A program made the translations under genes and the position numbers. From the NCBI RefSeq assembly GCF_039542905.1, contig NZ_BAABIS010000001.1:7998001-8062000 (forward strand): 64,000 nt of DNA, written 5' to 3'. Below, piece by piece: positions 17,057-25,570 of the stretch. How positions within the stretch are numbered: the first letter of the stretch is position 1; each line of letters begins with the position of its first letter. Source of the DNA: Kitasatospora terrestris. Its GTDB lineage: Bacteria > Actinomycetota > Actinomycetes > Streptomycetales > Streptomycetaceae. The notes below the pieces were generated by a model. That model saw only the letters and a list, made by a program, of their open reading frames with translations. It did no database searches and was not told the DNA's origin.

Positions 17057-17091
17057 CGGCCGCCCCCGGGGTGCGAGCCCGGGGGCGGCCG
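17057..17091 (-). terminator. Terminator of the CebR-box operon, in a 340-bp spacer
   Basis: CGGCCGCCCCCGGG (17057-17070) and CCCGGGGGCGGCCG (17078-17091) are exact arms with a 7-base loop, about 39 bases past the GH3 stop. The spacer 16790-17129 has no gene. It also holds a second, looser inverted repeat, CGGCCCCGA (16965-16973) with TCGGGGCCG (16991-16999), and a TTGACG on the minus strand (16933-16938) that might serve the next gene. Confidence 0.75.
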
Positions 17092-17129
17092 TCCGTCAGC
17101 CGAGCCGCTCCGCCAGCAGAGCCGATCCG

Positions 17130-19688
17130 TCAGCCGAGCTGCCAGGACACCTCCGCGACGTCCAGCTCGGCCGTCCCGGCGGTGTAGAGCATGAACGGCA
17201 CCGCCACGTGCCGCAGGTCCGTGCCGATCGCCGCCAGCTCGGCCAGCGGCACCGCGACCTCCGTCCACTCCTCGGCCCCGGCGCCGGGCAGCCAGGGCGC
17301 GAGGTCCAGGCCCGGCTGGGCGGGGAAGTCGTCGTGGCAGGCCAGGTGGAGCGGGGCCGACGGCGCCTGCCGCACCCGCACCGAGAACCGCAGGCTCCCG
17401 CCGCCGTCCAGGTACCCGCGCAGGTCCGCCGGCTCGCCGCCGGGCGCCTCCGCGTACACGAACGCCTGGTACCCCTTGAACACCAGGTTCAGCCCGGCCC
17501 CGGCCGGCAGCGGCGTCGACCGGACGATCAGGCAGTCCGTCACCCGGTCCAGGTGGACGTCCTCGCGCGACCAGGTGTTGTGGCCGCCGATCCGCAACCG
17601 GTACGGCGTCCCGTCCGCGTCCAGCACCCGCAGCGGCCCGTCGACGGCGGGCGCCGGCGGCGCCGGCTCCGGCACGTGCGGCTCCAGCGGACCCGCCGGG
17701 GACGCCTCGTGCACCGACAGCCCGTGCCCGACCGCGAAGAGCGGCCGGTGACGCCCCGTCGGCGCGGTCTCCTCCGCCGGCACCCGGTAGTCCGGCAGGT
17801 GCGGGGGGATCCGGTTCACCGCGCTGGCGTCCCGGGTGCGCGGCCAGGACGAGGGCAGCCGGCCCTGGAAGTCGTACCGGACCCCGCCCCGCGCGTCCGC
17901 GACCAGCACGTCGGCGACCCCCTGGGCGAACGGCCCGGGCAGCCAGGCCACCACGAAGGCGTCCGACAGGTTGATCTCCTCCGTGCAGTACAGCGGCCGG
18001 CCGGTGAAGAACACCGTCACCACCGGCACCCCGGCCGCCCGCAGCCGGCGCAGCAGCTCCAGGTCGCGCGCGTAGCTGCGCTTCAGGTCCGCGTACCCGA
18101 TCGAGCGCCAGGGCTTCACCGTGCCGCGCATCTCCGCGTACGCGTCCTCGCCGAGGCAGACCACCGCCACGTCGAACGCGCCCGGCTCGGCGCTCTCCAG
18201 CACCGGGTCCACCGTGCACGTCCCGGCCCCGACCGCCTCGCGCAGCGCGTCCGCCATCGTGGCGCCGCCCGGCAGGTCGGCCCGCTCGACGTCGTCGCCC
18301 TGCCAGGTGAGCGTCCAGCCGCCGCACTGCTTCTGCAGGTCGTCGGCCGCGCTGCCGCACACCAGCACCCGGGCGGTGGGGGCGATCGGCAGCACCCCGG
18401 GCGTGTTCTTGAGCAGCACCAGCGACTTGCGGGTCGCCTCCCGGGCCAGCTCCCGGTGCTCGGCCGAGCCGATCACCGCCGGGGCGCCGGGCCCGGTCAG
18501 CGAGCGCGCGCCCGGCCGCGGCCGCTCCCACAGGCCCGCGCGCATCTTCACCCGCAGCACCCGGCGCACCGCGTCGTCGATCCGCTCCGGCGCGATCACC
18601 CCCGACCGCAGGCCCTCCAGCGCGTTGCGGTACACGCTCTGCCAGGCGTCCCGCCCGGCCACCATCAGCACGTCCAGCCCCGCGTTGATCGCGTAGTTGG
18701 CGTCGCCCGCCGAGCAGCCCGCCACCTCCGCGTGCGCGTCCCAGTCGCTGATCACGATGCCGTCGAAGCCCAGCGCGCCCTTCAGCACGTCCGTGATCAG
18801 GTACCGGCTGCCGTGCACCTTGTGGTTGTACGGCTCCGCCCGGCCCGGCGTGTGGTCGTAGTTGGCCGGGTGCTCCCAGCTGCTGAACGAGACCATCACG
18901 CTCTGCGCCCCGGCCCGGATCCCGCCGAGGAAGCCCTGCGCGTGGATGTCCCGCAGCACCTGCTCCTCGCACCGGGCGGTGCCCCGGTCGCCGCCGTCCG
19001 CGGTGCCGCCGTCGGCGATCCAGTGCTTCAGGGTGGCGAGCACCCGCTCGTCGGTGCGCAGCGCCGCCGCGTCGCCCTGCAGGCCCTCCACCATCGCCCG
19101 GCCGTAGGCGTACCCGAGCGCCGGGTCCTCGCCGTAGCCCTCGTAGTAGCGCCCCCAGCGGCGGTCGCGCGGGTTGGTGACGGTGGGCGCGAAGATCCAG
19201 TCCATGCCGGTGGCGGCGACCTCGCGGGCCGTCGCCGCGCCGATCCGGCGGATCAGCTCCGGGTCGCCGGCCGCGCCGAGGCCGATGTTGTGCGGGAAGA
19301 CCGTCGCCCCGTACACGTTGTTGTGCCCGTGGACGGCGTCGGTGGCCCACAGGAACGGGATCCGGAACGGGCGGCCCTCCCACGCCCGCTCGGCGGCCGA
19401 CCAGAAGTGGTCCACCATGTCCACCCAGTCCCGGACGGCGGCGTGCCGCTTGCCGTCCGGCCAGATCCCGGCGCCGTTGAGCGCCGAGCCGATCCGGTAC
19501 GCGCGGACGTCCTCGGCGGTCAGCTGCGCGAGTTCGGGCTGCACCAGCTGCCCGATCTTCTCCTCCGGGGTCAGCGCGGCGAGGATCTCGGCGACCTTCC
19601 GCTCGACCTCCGGGTCGGGCGGGACGGCGGACTCCAGGCGCGGCCACTCGGCGAGCGGTCGCAGCGCGGGCAGGGGTTCGTCGGTCAC
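17130..19688 (-). CDS. GH3 beta-glucosidase with ExoP-like C-terminal module
   Basis: An 852-residue exo-acting GH3 enzyme, last gene of the six-gene operon. The (beta/alpha)8 domain has KHW (221-223) and the nucleophile D315 in VISDWDAH. The second domain contains AREATRKSLVLLKNTPGVLP, and the last ~200 residues form a beta-sandwich like that of marine ExoP glucanases. No signal peptide is present (starts VTDEPLPALRPLAEWPRLES), so it acts in the cytoplasm unless exported in another way. The GTG start lies 5 bases after the PIG-L stop, with a ribosome site inside that gene's end. Under a CebR-type operator it could cleave cello-oligosaccharides, or remove a glucosyl group from the operon's product as GH3 enzymes do in some macrolide pathways. 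Confidence 0.9.
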   Translation of the reverse strand: MTDEPLPALRPLAEWPRLESAVPPDPEVERKVAEILAALTPEEKIGQLVQPELAQLTAEDVRAYRIGSALNGAGIWPDGKRHAAVRDWVDMVDHFWSAAERAWEGRPFRIPFLWATDAVHGHNNVYGATVFPHNIGLGAAGDPELIRRIGAATAREVAATGMDWIFAPTVTNPRDRRWGRYYEGYGEDPALGYAYGRAMVEGLQGDAAALRTDERVLATLKHWIADGGTADGGDRGTARCEEQVLRDIHAQGFLGGIRAGAQSVMVSFSSWEHPANYDHTPGRAEPYNHKVHGSRYLITDVLKGALGFDGIVISDWDAHAEVAGCSAGDANYAINAGLDVLMVAGRDAWQSVYRNALEGLRSGVIAPERIDDAVRRVLRVKMRAGLWERPRPGARSLTGPGAPAVIGSAEHRELAREATRKSLVLLKNTPGVLPIAPTARVLVCGSAADDLQKQCGGWTLTWQGDDVERADLPGGATMADALREAVGAGTCTVDPVLESAEPGAFDVAVVCLGEDAYAEMRGTVKPWRSIGYADLKRSYARDLELLRRLRAAGVPVVTVFFTGRPLYCTEEINLSDAFVVAWLPGPFAQGVADVLVADARGGVRYDFQGRLPSSWPRTRDASAVNRIPPHLPDYRVPAEETAPTGRHRPLFAVGHGLSVHEASPAGPLEPHVPEPAPPAPAVDGPLRVLDADGTPYRLRIGGHNTWSREDVHLDRVTDCLIVRSTPLPAGAGLNLVFKGYQAFVYAEAPGGEPADLRGYLDGGGSLRFSVRVRQAPSAPLHLACHDDFPAQPGLDLAPWLPGAGAEEWTEVAVPLAELAAIGTDLRHVAVPFMLYTAGTAELDVAEVSWQLG

Positions 19689-19693
19689 GGCGG

Positions 19694-20485
19694 CTACTCC
19701 ACTTCCAGCCGGACGGCGGCCGGCTCGGTGATCCAGAACTCCTCGACGGGGGTGGTGAACACGCGCTGCTGGAACGGCTCCGGCACGACCGGCCGGGTCT
19801 GCCCCGGGGCGTACAGCTCGACCTGGGTCCGGTGCGCGCGGAACGCGGCCTGCTTGCGCGGCAGTTGCTCGGTGATGTCCACGGTGACCAGCCGCTCGGC
19901 GACCCCCGCTCCGGCGGCGGGCGGGTTGCGGTTGACGAAGGCGAACTCCTGCTCGGTGCGCTCGTCCCACACCACGTACCGGTGGATCAGCGGGGTCAGG
20001 TCCAGCTCCGCCAGGCAGGCCAGCACGGTCTCCCCGGTCAGCCGGTGGTCGGCGTTCAACTCCCGCACCTCGTGCGGCAGGTAGACCTCGCTGACGCCCG
20101 GGTGCACCCGCAGCACGTCGAGCACCCGGGCCCGGAAGGCCGCCAGGTGCCCGGCCAGCGCGGTGTCCGGGAAGTCCAGGAAGTGCACCGCGTCCTCCGG
20201 CAGGCCGAGCTCCTTCGCCGCCGCGCGCGCCTCGCCCCGGCGGATCAGCCGCAGCTCGGCGGGCGCCGGATCGCGGTGGATGCCCAGCACCGCCGAGTGC
20301 GACATCGCGCCGTCGGTCGCGAACACGATCCGCACCCGCGCGCCCTCGGCGGCCAGCCGCGCGATCGTGCCGCCGCAGGCGATCACCTCGTCGTCCGGGT
20401 GCGGCGCGAACACCAGCACCGTGCCCGCCGAGCGCTCGGTCCGCAGGTACCACTCCGTCCAACTGCCCATCACCGGCGGGGTCAT
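19694..20485 (-). CDS. PIG-L family N-acetylglucosamine-type deacetylase
   Basis: A 263-residue zinc-dependent deacetylase. FAPHPDDEVIACGGT (26-40) holds the metal/catalytic HPDD motif, and HEVRELNADHRLTG holds the distal His. PIG-L enzymes remove N-acetyl groups from GlcNAc-containing lipids, mycothiol precursors or aminoglycoside intermediates. The ATG overlaps the glycosyltransferase stop by 4 bases (ATGA), showing coupling: a transferred N-acetyl sugar is probably deacetylated next. The substrate itself is inferred. Confidence 0.92.
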   Translation of the reverse strand: MTPPVMGSWTEWYLRTERSAGTVLVFAPHPDDEVIACGGTIARLAAEGARVRIVFATDGAMSHSAVLGIHRDPAPAELRLIRRGEARAAAKELGLPEDAVHFLDFPDTALAGHLAAFRARVLDVLRVHPGVSEVYLPHEVRELNADHRLTGETVLACLAELDLTPLIHRYVVWDERTEQEFAFVNRNPPAAGAGVAERLVTVDITEQLPRKQAAFRAHRTQVELYAPGQTRPVVPEPFQQRVFTTPVEEFWITEPAAVRLEVE

Positions 20486-21417
20486 CGCGCCTGCTCCGGC
20501 TCGACGCCGCGCACCGCCGTGCCGAACAGCGGGCTCGGCCGGCCCGGCGCCAGGCCCCGCGAACGCAGGATGTCCTCGATCTCCTCGAAGTGGTGGTCCG
20601 GCACCAGGTGCGCCACCGGGGTGTCGTACTTCGCCGCGAAGTAGCGGTAGTTGGCGGCGGCCGCGGCCATGTTGCCGGAGTAGCTCTTCTCGTGCGGCAC
20701 GTGCAGCGAGGAGGCGTCCCGGCGCAGCACGAACCGGGCGCCCGCGGTGTGCAGCCGGTACCCGAGGTCCACGTCCTCCGCGCCCCAGGCCCGGTACGCC
20801 TCGTCGAAGGCGCCGACCTCGCGCAGCTGCGCGGTGTTCGCGGACACGTTGCAGGTCCACCACATCAGCCAGGGCGCGGTCAGCGCGCCCAGGTCCTCGC
20901 CGTAGCGCGCGTAGTACGTCTCGCGCAGGTCCAGCCACCGCCCCTCGGCGGCGAACGCGGCGATCGAGGCGTCCGGGTCGGCGTGGTCGATGGCCTTGGC
21001 GATCAGCTCCCCGTCCTCGTTGCCCTCGTTGAAGCAGAAGACGTAGCCGGTCACCGCCACCGGGCCGTCGGCCGCCCGGTGCGCCGCCAGATGGGCGGCC
21101 AGCGCACCCGAGTGCAGCACCACGCCGGAGTCGACCAGCACGCACACCTCGGCGCGGGCGTGGGCGATGCCCACGTTGCGGGCGGCGGCGACCCGGTAGC
21201 CCCGGTCCTCCTGGAAGAAGTAGCGCAGGTCCAGCCGGTCGCGGTAGGACGCGGCGAGCTCCGCGGTGGCGTCGGTGGAGCCGTCGTCCACCACGACCAC
21301 CTCGAACCCGTCGCCCGGCTCCAGCCGCTGGCGCACCAGCGCGTCCAGGGTGTGCCGGAGCAGGGCGACCCGGTTGTAGGTCGGGACGATCACCGTGCAG
21401 GCGGGCGGCGCGCTCAT
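20482..21417 (-). CDS. Family 2 glycosyltransferase (galactosyltransferase-C type)
   Basis: A 311-residue GT-A fold enzyme. TVIVPTYNRVALLRHTLDAL opens the nucleotide-binding domain, VVDDGSTDAT (42-51) follows, and RNVGIAHARAEVCVLVDSGV supplies the DxD-like region. FDEAYRAWGAEDVDLGYRLH is the C-terminal galactosyltransferase motif with the ED catalytic pair. No membrane helix is visible, so it acts in the cytosol or at the membrane surface. It overlaps both neighbours by ATGA. The donor sugar is unknown; a HexNAc donor would fit the following deacetylase. Confidence 0.9.
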   Translation of the reverse strand: MSAPPACTVIVPTYNRVALLRHTLDALVRQRLEPGDGFEVVVVDDGSTDATAELAASYRDRLDLRYFFQEDRGYRVAAARNVGIAHARAEVCVLVDSGVVLHSGALAAHLAAHRAADGPVAVTGYVFCFNEGNEDGELIAKAIDHADPDASIAAFAAEGRWLDLRETYYARYGEDLGALTAPWLMWWTCNVSANTAQLREVGAFDEAYRAWGAEDVDLGYRLHTAGARFVLRRDASSLHVPHEKSYSGNMAAAAANYRYFAAKYDTPVAHLVPDHHFEEIEDILRSRGLAPGRPSPLFGTAVRGVEPEQAR

Positions 21418-22673
21418 GCGGCGCTCCCTTCGTCGAGGGGGTGGGAGACGGGGCCCCGGGCGCCCCGGGCCAGGAACACCAGCAGGCCGGCGGCGGCGGT
21501 GAGGCCCGCGCAGACCCAGAACACCTGGCCGTAGCCCGTCCAGGTGGCGACCGTGCCGACGGCGAGGCCGCCGAGGAACATGCCGGTCTTGAACGCGCTC
21601 GCGTACAGCGAGGACGCGGTGCCCGCCCGGCCCGGCAGGGCGTCCTGGAGCATCACCACGGGGATGTTCATCACCACGGCGGTCCAGAAGGCGTTGGGCA
21701 GTTGGAGCAGCAGCAGGGCGGCCCGGCTCTCCGCCAGCGGCAGCGCCGCGAAGAACAGGGTCGCGCAGACCGTCGCCGCCAGCAGCAGCCTGGCCTTGCC
21801 GATCCGCTCCGCCCAGGTGCCCACCGCGATCATCAGCGGGATCTCCAGACAGGCGCTCAGCCCCAGCAGCAGGCCCGCGAAGGCCGCGCTCAGGTGCAGC
21901 TCCGAGGTGACCCGCAGCGACAGGTCGATCTGGTACATCATGTTGGCGCCCAGCAGCAGCACGGTCGCCGCCAGCAGCAGCGCGGTCCGCCCGCCCAGCC
22001 CGGCGAACGCCCCCCGCAGGCCCGCACCGGCCGCGTCCGCCCGCTCGGGGCGGGCCAGGTACGGCAGGCCCCAGCGGCAGATCGCCGCCGCCAGCAGCGA
22101 CAGGCCGGCCGCCGCCGCGTACAGCACGGTGAACGACCACTGCGCGACCAGCCAGAACGCCACCGGCGGGCCGACCACCCAGGAGAGCGAGGTGACCGAG
22201 CGCAGGATGCCGTTGAAGAACGGCGCGTCCACCGCCCGGTCCTCCGCCAGCTCCCGGGTGAAGGCGAACAGCTGCCCGAAGCAGGCGCCGCCCAGGCCGA
22301 AGCAGACCATCCCGGCGAGCAGCAGCACCCAGTAGTCGCGCAGCAGCGAGTAGCACAGCGCGCCCGCCGCGTTCAGCAGCGCGGTCAGCACCAGCACCGT
22401 CCGCCGGTCGCGCATCCGGTCCGAGACCACGCCCATCACCAGGTCGGTGCCGATCTCGCCGACCGAGCGGGCGGCGAAGAACAGCCCGATCATCAGCGCG
22501 GTGGCGCCCACCGCGTCCTTCAGGAACAGGCTGACGCTCGGCACCACGAACGCGCCCGCCAGGCCCACCACGCCGTTGGCGCCGATCAGGCTCTGCACGG
22601 AGCGGTCCGCCAGCAGCCGCCAGCGCCCCGCGGGCGCCGCCGGCGCCAGCTCCTTCACACCGTCCACGGTCAT
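21414..22673 (-). CDS. MFS transporter (sugar-efflux or drug-export type)
   Basis: A 419-residue, about 12-helix permease. GVVSDRMRDRRTVLVLTALL is the loop 2-3 motif A. The pattern of helices and the FFAARSVGEIGTDLVMG segment resemble SetA-like and other small-molecule exporters. Its ATG overlaps the monooxygenase stop by 4 bases, and its own stop overlaps the GT2 start by 4 bases. The likely role is export of the operon's product, or uptake of the sugar inducer; sequence alone does not decide. Confidence 0.9.
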   Translation of the reverse strand: MTVDGVKELAPAAPAGRWRLLADRSVQSLIGANGVVGLAGAFVVPSVSLFLKDAVGATALMIGLFFAARSVGEIGTDLVMGVVSDRMRDRRTVLVLTALLNAAGALCYSLLRDYWVLLLAGMVCFGLGGACFGQLFAFTRELAEDRAVDAPFFNGILRSVTSLSWVVGPPVAFWLVAQWSFTVLYAAAAGLSLLAAAICRWGLPYLARPERADAAGAGLRGAFAGLGGRTALLLAATVLLLGANMMYQIDLSLRVTSELHLSAAFAGLLLGLSACLEIPLMIAVGTWAERIGKARLLLAATVCATLFFAALPLAESRAALLLLQLPNAFWTAVVMNIPVVMLQDALPGRAGTASSLYASAFKTGMFLGGLAVGTVATWTGYGQVFWVCAGLTAAAGLLVFLARGARGPVSHPLDEGSAA

Positions 22674-24238
22674 GCCCCCGCCTCCACGTTCTCCCGCTGC
22701 CGGTAGGGCAGCCACGGCGCCAGCTCGCGGCCCGCCGGCACCGCCGCGGCCGCCGCCAGGTCCGCCTCGTCCACCTGACCGGCGGCCAGCAGCCGCCGGC
22801 CCACCCCGGGCCCCAGCGCGGCGAGGATCCGGTGCCGCACCCCGGCCAGGTCGAGGCGGTGGTCGAGCGCGGCCGGCTCCGGCCGGGCCCGCCCCGGCTG
22901 CAGGTGCGCCGGGTCCACCCGGCTCGACACCAGCGTCCAGTACGCCCCGAAGTCCACCGCCGGGTCCGGCAGGCTCCCGCTCAGCAGGCCCAGCCGGACG
23001 GTCTCCAGCCAGCAGTCCAGGTAGCGCCGGTCCTCCAGCGCCCCCAGGTGCCGCTCGCACCACGCGGCCCGCTCCCGGGCACCGGGCAGCGCCGCCTTCC
23101 CGGTGTGCACCGCCAGCACCCAGCCCGCCACCGCCTCGAAGTACGGGCACGCGGTGCCGAACGCCTCTGTGTCCACCGGGGTGTTGACCACCGCCAGGGT
23201 CGGGTCGTGCCGCCAGAAGTGGTGCTCGTACAGGTCCTCGCGGCGCAGCGGCTCGCCGGGCAGCGGCTCCAGGAAGCCGTAGTCCGGCATCTCGTAGCCC
23301 AGGCACAGCACCACCGCGTCGTAGCGCCCGGCGGTGCCGTCCGCGAACTCCACCGACCCGTCCGCGGCGAACGCGCCGAACGCCGCCACCGCGCGGACCT
23401 CGCCCGCGTGGACCTTCGGCACGATCCGCTCGTTCACGTGCACCGCGCCGTGGAAGCCGCGCTCCGGCAGCAGCCCGGTCGCCCGGTACATCGCCAGGTA
23501 CTCCGGCTCCAACTCGCCCATCCACGCCAGGTACTCGGCGTACGGCAGCTCCTCCACCGCCACCCGGCCCGCGTACGAGAACAGCGCGTCGTTGTACAGC
23601 CCGCCGAGGCTGCGCGGCAGGAACAGCTGCCGCCGCCGCACCGACCAGTCCACCCGCTCCGCCGTGCCCGCCAGGTCGGCGGCGATGTCCGCGCCGCTCA
23701 CCCCGCCGCCGACCACCAGCACCCGCTGCCCGGCGAACTCCGCCGCGCCCCGGTACGCCGGCGAGGCCAGCACCCGCACCGGCGCGTCCGGGCCGGGCAG
23801 CCGGGCGGGCAGCCGCGGGCGCCACAGCTCGCCGTTGGCGACCATCACCGCGTCCACCGCCCCGGTCCGCTCCCGGCCGTCCGGCGTGCGGGCGGTCACC
23901 CGCCAGCCGCCGCCGTCCGCGCGGGCCACCCGGACCACCTCGCTGTCGAACTCCACCGCGTCCAGCAGCCCGTACCGCTCGGCGTACGAGTGCAGGTACC
24001 CCTGCACCTCGGCCTGGGTCGGGAAGTCCGCGGCGAAGCCCGGCGGGTGGTCCGAGAACGGCATGCTCATCCGCGAACTCTGCATCCGCACCCCGGCGTA
24101 CACGCCCTCGGCGGCGGGGTTCCAGATCCCGCCGAGGTCCGCGTGCCGCTCGAAGCAGACGACGTCGAGGCCCGCGGCACGGGCCTGCCGGACGCAGGTC
24201 AGCCCCGCCGGACCGGCACCGATCACGGCTGTTCGCAT
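22670..24238 (-). CDS. FAD/NADPH flavin-containing monooxygenase-like enzyme
   Basis: A 522-residue class B flavoprotein. FAD site GAGPAG (7-12) with acidic end FERHADLGGIWN (29-40); NADPH site VVGGGVSGADIA (175-186). The segment before the second site reads LASPAYRG, so the His of the usual FMO fingerprint (HSxxY) is Ala158. FMO and Baeyer-Villiger enzymes insert oxygen at N, S or carbonyl carbon; the changed fingerprint suggests an atypical substrate or mechanism. The gene follows the radical SAM gene by 49 bases and is ATGA-coupled to the MFS gene. Confidence 0.85.
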   Translation of the reverse strand: MRTAVIGAGPAGLTCVRQARAAGLDVVCFERHADLGGIWNPAAEGVYAGVRMQSSRMSMPFSDHPPGFAADFPTQAEVQGYLHSYAERYGLLDAVEFDSEVVRVARADGGGWRVTARTPDGRERTGAVDAVMVANGELWRPRLPARLPGPDAPVRVLASPAYRGAAEFAGQRVLVVGGGVSGADIAADLAGTAERVDWSVRRRQLFLPRSLGGLYNDALFSYAGRVAVEELPYAEYLAWMGELEPEYLAMYRATGLLPERGFHGAVHVNERIVPKVHAGEVRAVAAFGAFAADGSVEFADGTAGRYDAVVLCLGYEMPDYGFLEPLPGEPLRREDLYEHHFWRHDPTLAVVNTPVDTEAFGTACPYFEAVAGWVLAVHTGKAALPGARERAAWCERHLGALEDRRYLDCWLETVRLGLLSGSLPDPAVDFGAYWTLVSSRVDPAHLQPGRARPEPAALDHRLDLAGVRHRILAALGPGVGRRLLAAGQVDEADLAAAAAVPAGRELAPWLPYRQRENVEAGA

Positions 24239-24287
24239 GGCGGCTCCAAGCTCGTCGACGACGTGCGGCCGAAGGCCGGGCGCACGC

Positions 24288-25430
24288 TCAGATGAAGGGG
24301 TCGAAGTCGTCGCACAGCTCCGACCGCAGGCGGGTCGGCAGCAGCGCGATCTCCTGGTTGGACGGGTGCCGGGCGCAGACGAACCGGCAGTCGGTGCTCG
24401 GGTCGATCACCGAGGTGTCCGCCGCCGCCCACAGCTCCGCGAACGAGGACTCCTGGATGTCGCCGATCCGGCCCTTCGGGTTGCCCCGGTGGTACGGGCA
24501 GACGAACACCCCGGTCGGCGTCACGGTGGTCCGCAGCTCCGCGATCGCGCACCGGTGGTAGTCCTTCGGCTGGACCGCGTCGGTGTGGCTGCGCACCGCC
24601 TGCCAGTTGGAGGAGTGCAGCACGTGGAAGTGCTCGTCCTCCAGCGCGCGCAGCCGGGCGACCTGCTCCTCGACCGCCGCCACGTCCTCGGCGCGCTGGT
24701 TGACCGTGTAGTGGTCCTCGTCCAGCATCGCCTTGACCTCGAAGTAGTCGCAGCCGATCTCCTTGGCCAGCACGCCCGCCCGGTACACCTCGCCGTAGTT
24801 GGACTCCACCACCCGGCCGTCCGCGTCGTGGCGCTGCATCAGCAGGAACGAGTAGCCGAGCCGGCCGCGCTTGCGGCCCGCCAGCAGCCGCATGTTCTCG
24901 ATCACCTGGGGGAAGACGCTGCGCTTCCCGCGGGCCGGGCGGAAGGCCGCGTAGGTCTCGGGCGTGCCGGCGTCGATCGACACCCGCACCCAGGACAGCA
25001 TCTCGGCCAACTGGTCGACGTACCGGTGGATCTGGGTGCCGTTGGTGACCAGGCCGATCTTGATGCCGGCGCCGTGCAGCACCTCGATGATCCGGCCGGC
25101 CGAGCGGTGCATCAGCGGCTCGCCGCCGCCGATCAGGATGACCGCCAGGACCTTGGAGTCGGCCAGCTCGTGGGCCAGGCGCACGATCCGGTCCTGGCCG
25201 ATCTGGCCGTGGTGGAGCACCTGCGAGCTGATGCACTCGGGGCAGGCCAGGTCGCACACGGTGGTCGGGTCGAGGTCGACCACCAGGGGCGAGGGGAGGC
25301 GGCCGCCGTGCGCGACGTCCAGGACCGCCGGGAAGACCGAACGCTGGTAGAGCTTGCCGACGAGATCGAGGTTGCGTTCGACGAACCGGGTGCCGACGGC
25401 ATCCCCCAGCTGGGTACGCGACTCGTCCAT
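24288..25430 (-). CDS. Radical SAM enzyme with SPASM/Twitch-like C-terminus, first gene of operon
   Basis: A 380-residue radical SAM protein. The 4Fe-4S motif is C59-x3-C63-x2-C66 (VCDLACPEC), with GGGEP at 101-105 and the SIDAGTPETY strand. Extra Cys residues C294, C311, C348 and C352 (HRCAIAE, VCPYHRG, DCRFVCARH) fit binding of an auxiliary cluster. The family includes peptide-modifying and aminoglycoside/aminocyclitol dehydrogenases such as BtrN-like enzymes; I cannot choose between them. The start MDESRTQLG is chosen for the AGGAGA about 11 bases upstream and because a perfect CebR-type operator lies 24-39 bases before it. No precursor-peptide gene is seen nearby. Confidence 0.9.
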   Translation of the reverse strand: MDESRTQLGDAVGTRFVERNLDLVGKLYQRSVFPAVLDVAHGGRLPSPLVVDLDPTTVCDLACPECISSQVLHHGQIGQDRIVRLAHELADSKVLAVILIGGGEPLMHRSAGRIIEVLHGAGIKIGLVTNGTQIHRYVDQLAEMLSWVRVSIDAGTPETYAAFRPARGKRSVFPQVIENMRLLAGRKRGRLGYSFLLMQRHDADGRVVESNYGEVYRAGVLAKEIGCDYFEVKAMLDEDHYTVNQRAEDVAAVEEQVARLRALEDEHFHVLHSSNWQAVRSHTDAVQPKDYHRCAIAELRTTVTPTGVFVCPYHRGNPKGRIGDIQESSFAELWAAADTSVIDPSTDCRFVCARHPSNQEIALLPTRLRSELCDDFDPFI

Positions 25431-25453
25431 GGGACTCTGTGTCTCCTGCTCGT

Positions 25454-25469
25454 GTGGGAGCGCTCCCAC
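25454..25469. promoter_or_regulatory. CebR-type operator upstream of the radical SAM operon
   Basis: GTGGGAGCGCTCCCAC is a perfect 16-bp palindrome containing TGGGAGCGCTCCCA (25455-25468), identical to the published CebR binding consensus. CebR is the LacI-family repressor of cellobiose/cellotriose genes in Streptomyces and also gates thaxtomin synthesis in S. scabiei. The site sits just downstream of the predicted -10 box, a usual place for a repressor. No cebR gene is in this window. Confidence 0.88.
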
Positions 25470-25486
25470 GCGAGCGCCGACCAGCG

Positions 25487-25516
25487 ACGCTAGTTGACGC
25501 AGTGTTGCGACGTCAA
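25487..25516 (-). promoter_or_regulatory. Promoter of the radical SAM operon
   Basis: Read on the minus strand: -35 TTGACG (25516-25511), an 18-base spacer and -10 TAGCGT (25492-25487). The predicted start of transcription falls right before the CebR-type palindrome. GTTGACG and CGTCAAC (25493-25499 and 25511-25517) form a loose inverted repeat around the spacer. Confidence 0.65.
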
Positions 25517-25570
25517 CGCAAAAGTACGAAGCGGGACGGACATTGATGACCAATCAGCGCAATCAGGTGC

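Noticed and set aside
24288-25430. RiPP cluster built around the radical SAM enzyme
   Set aside because: No small precursor-peptide gene with a ribosome site was found next to it, and the other operon genes point to sugar chemistry; not fully excluded.
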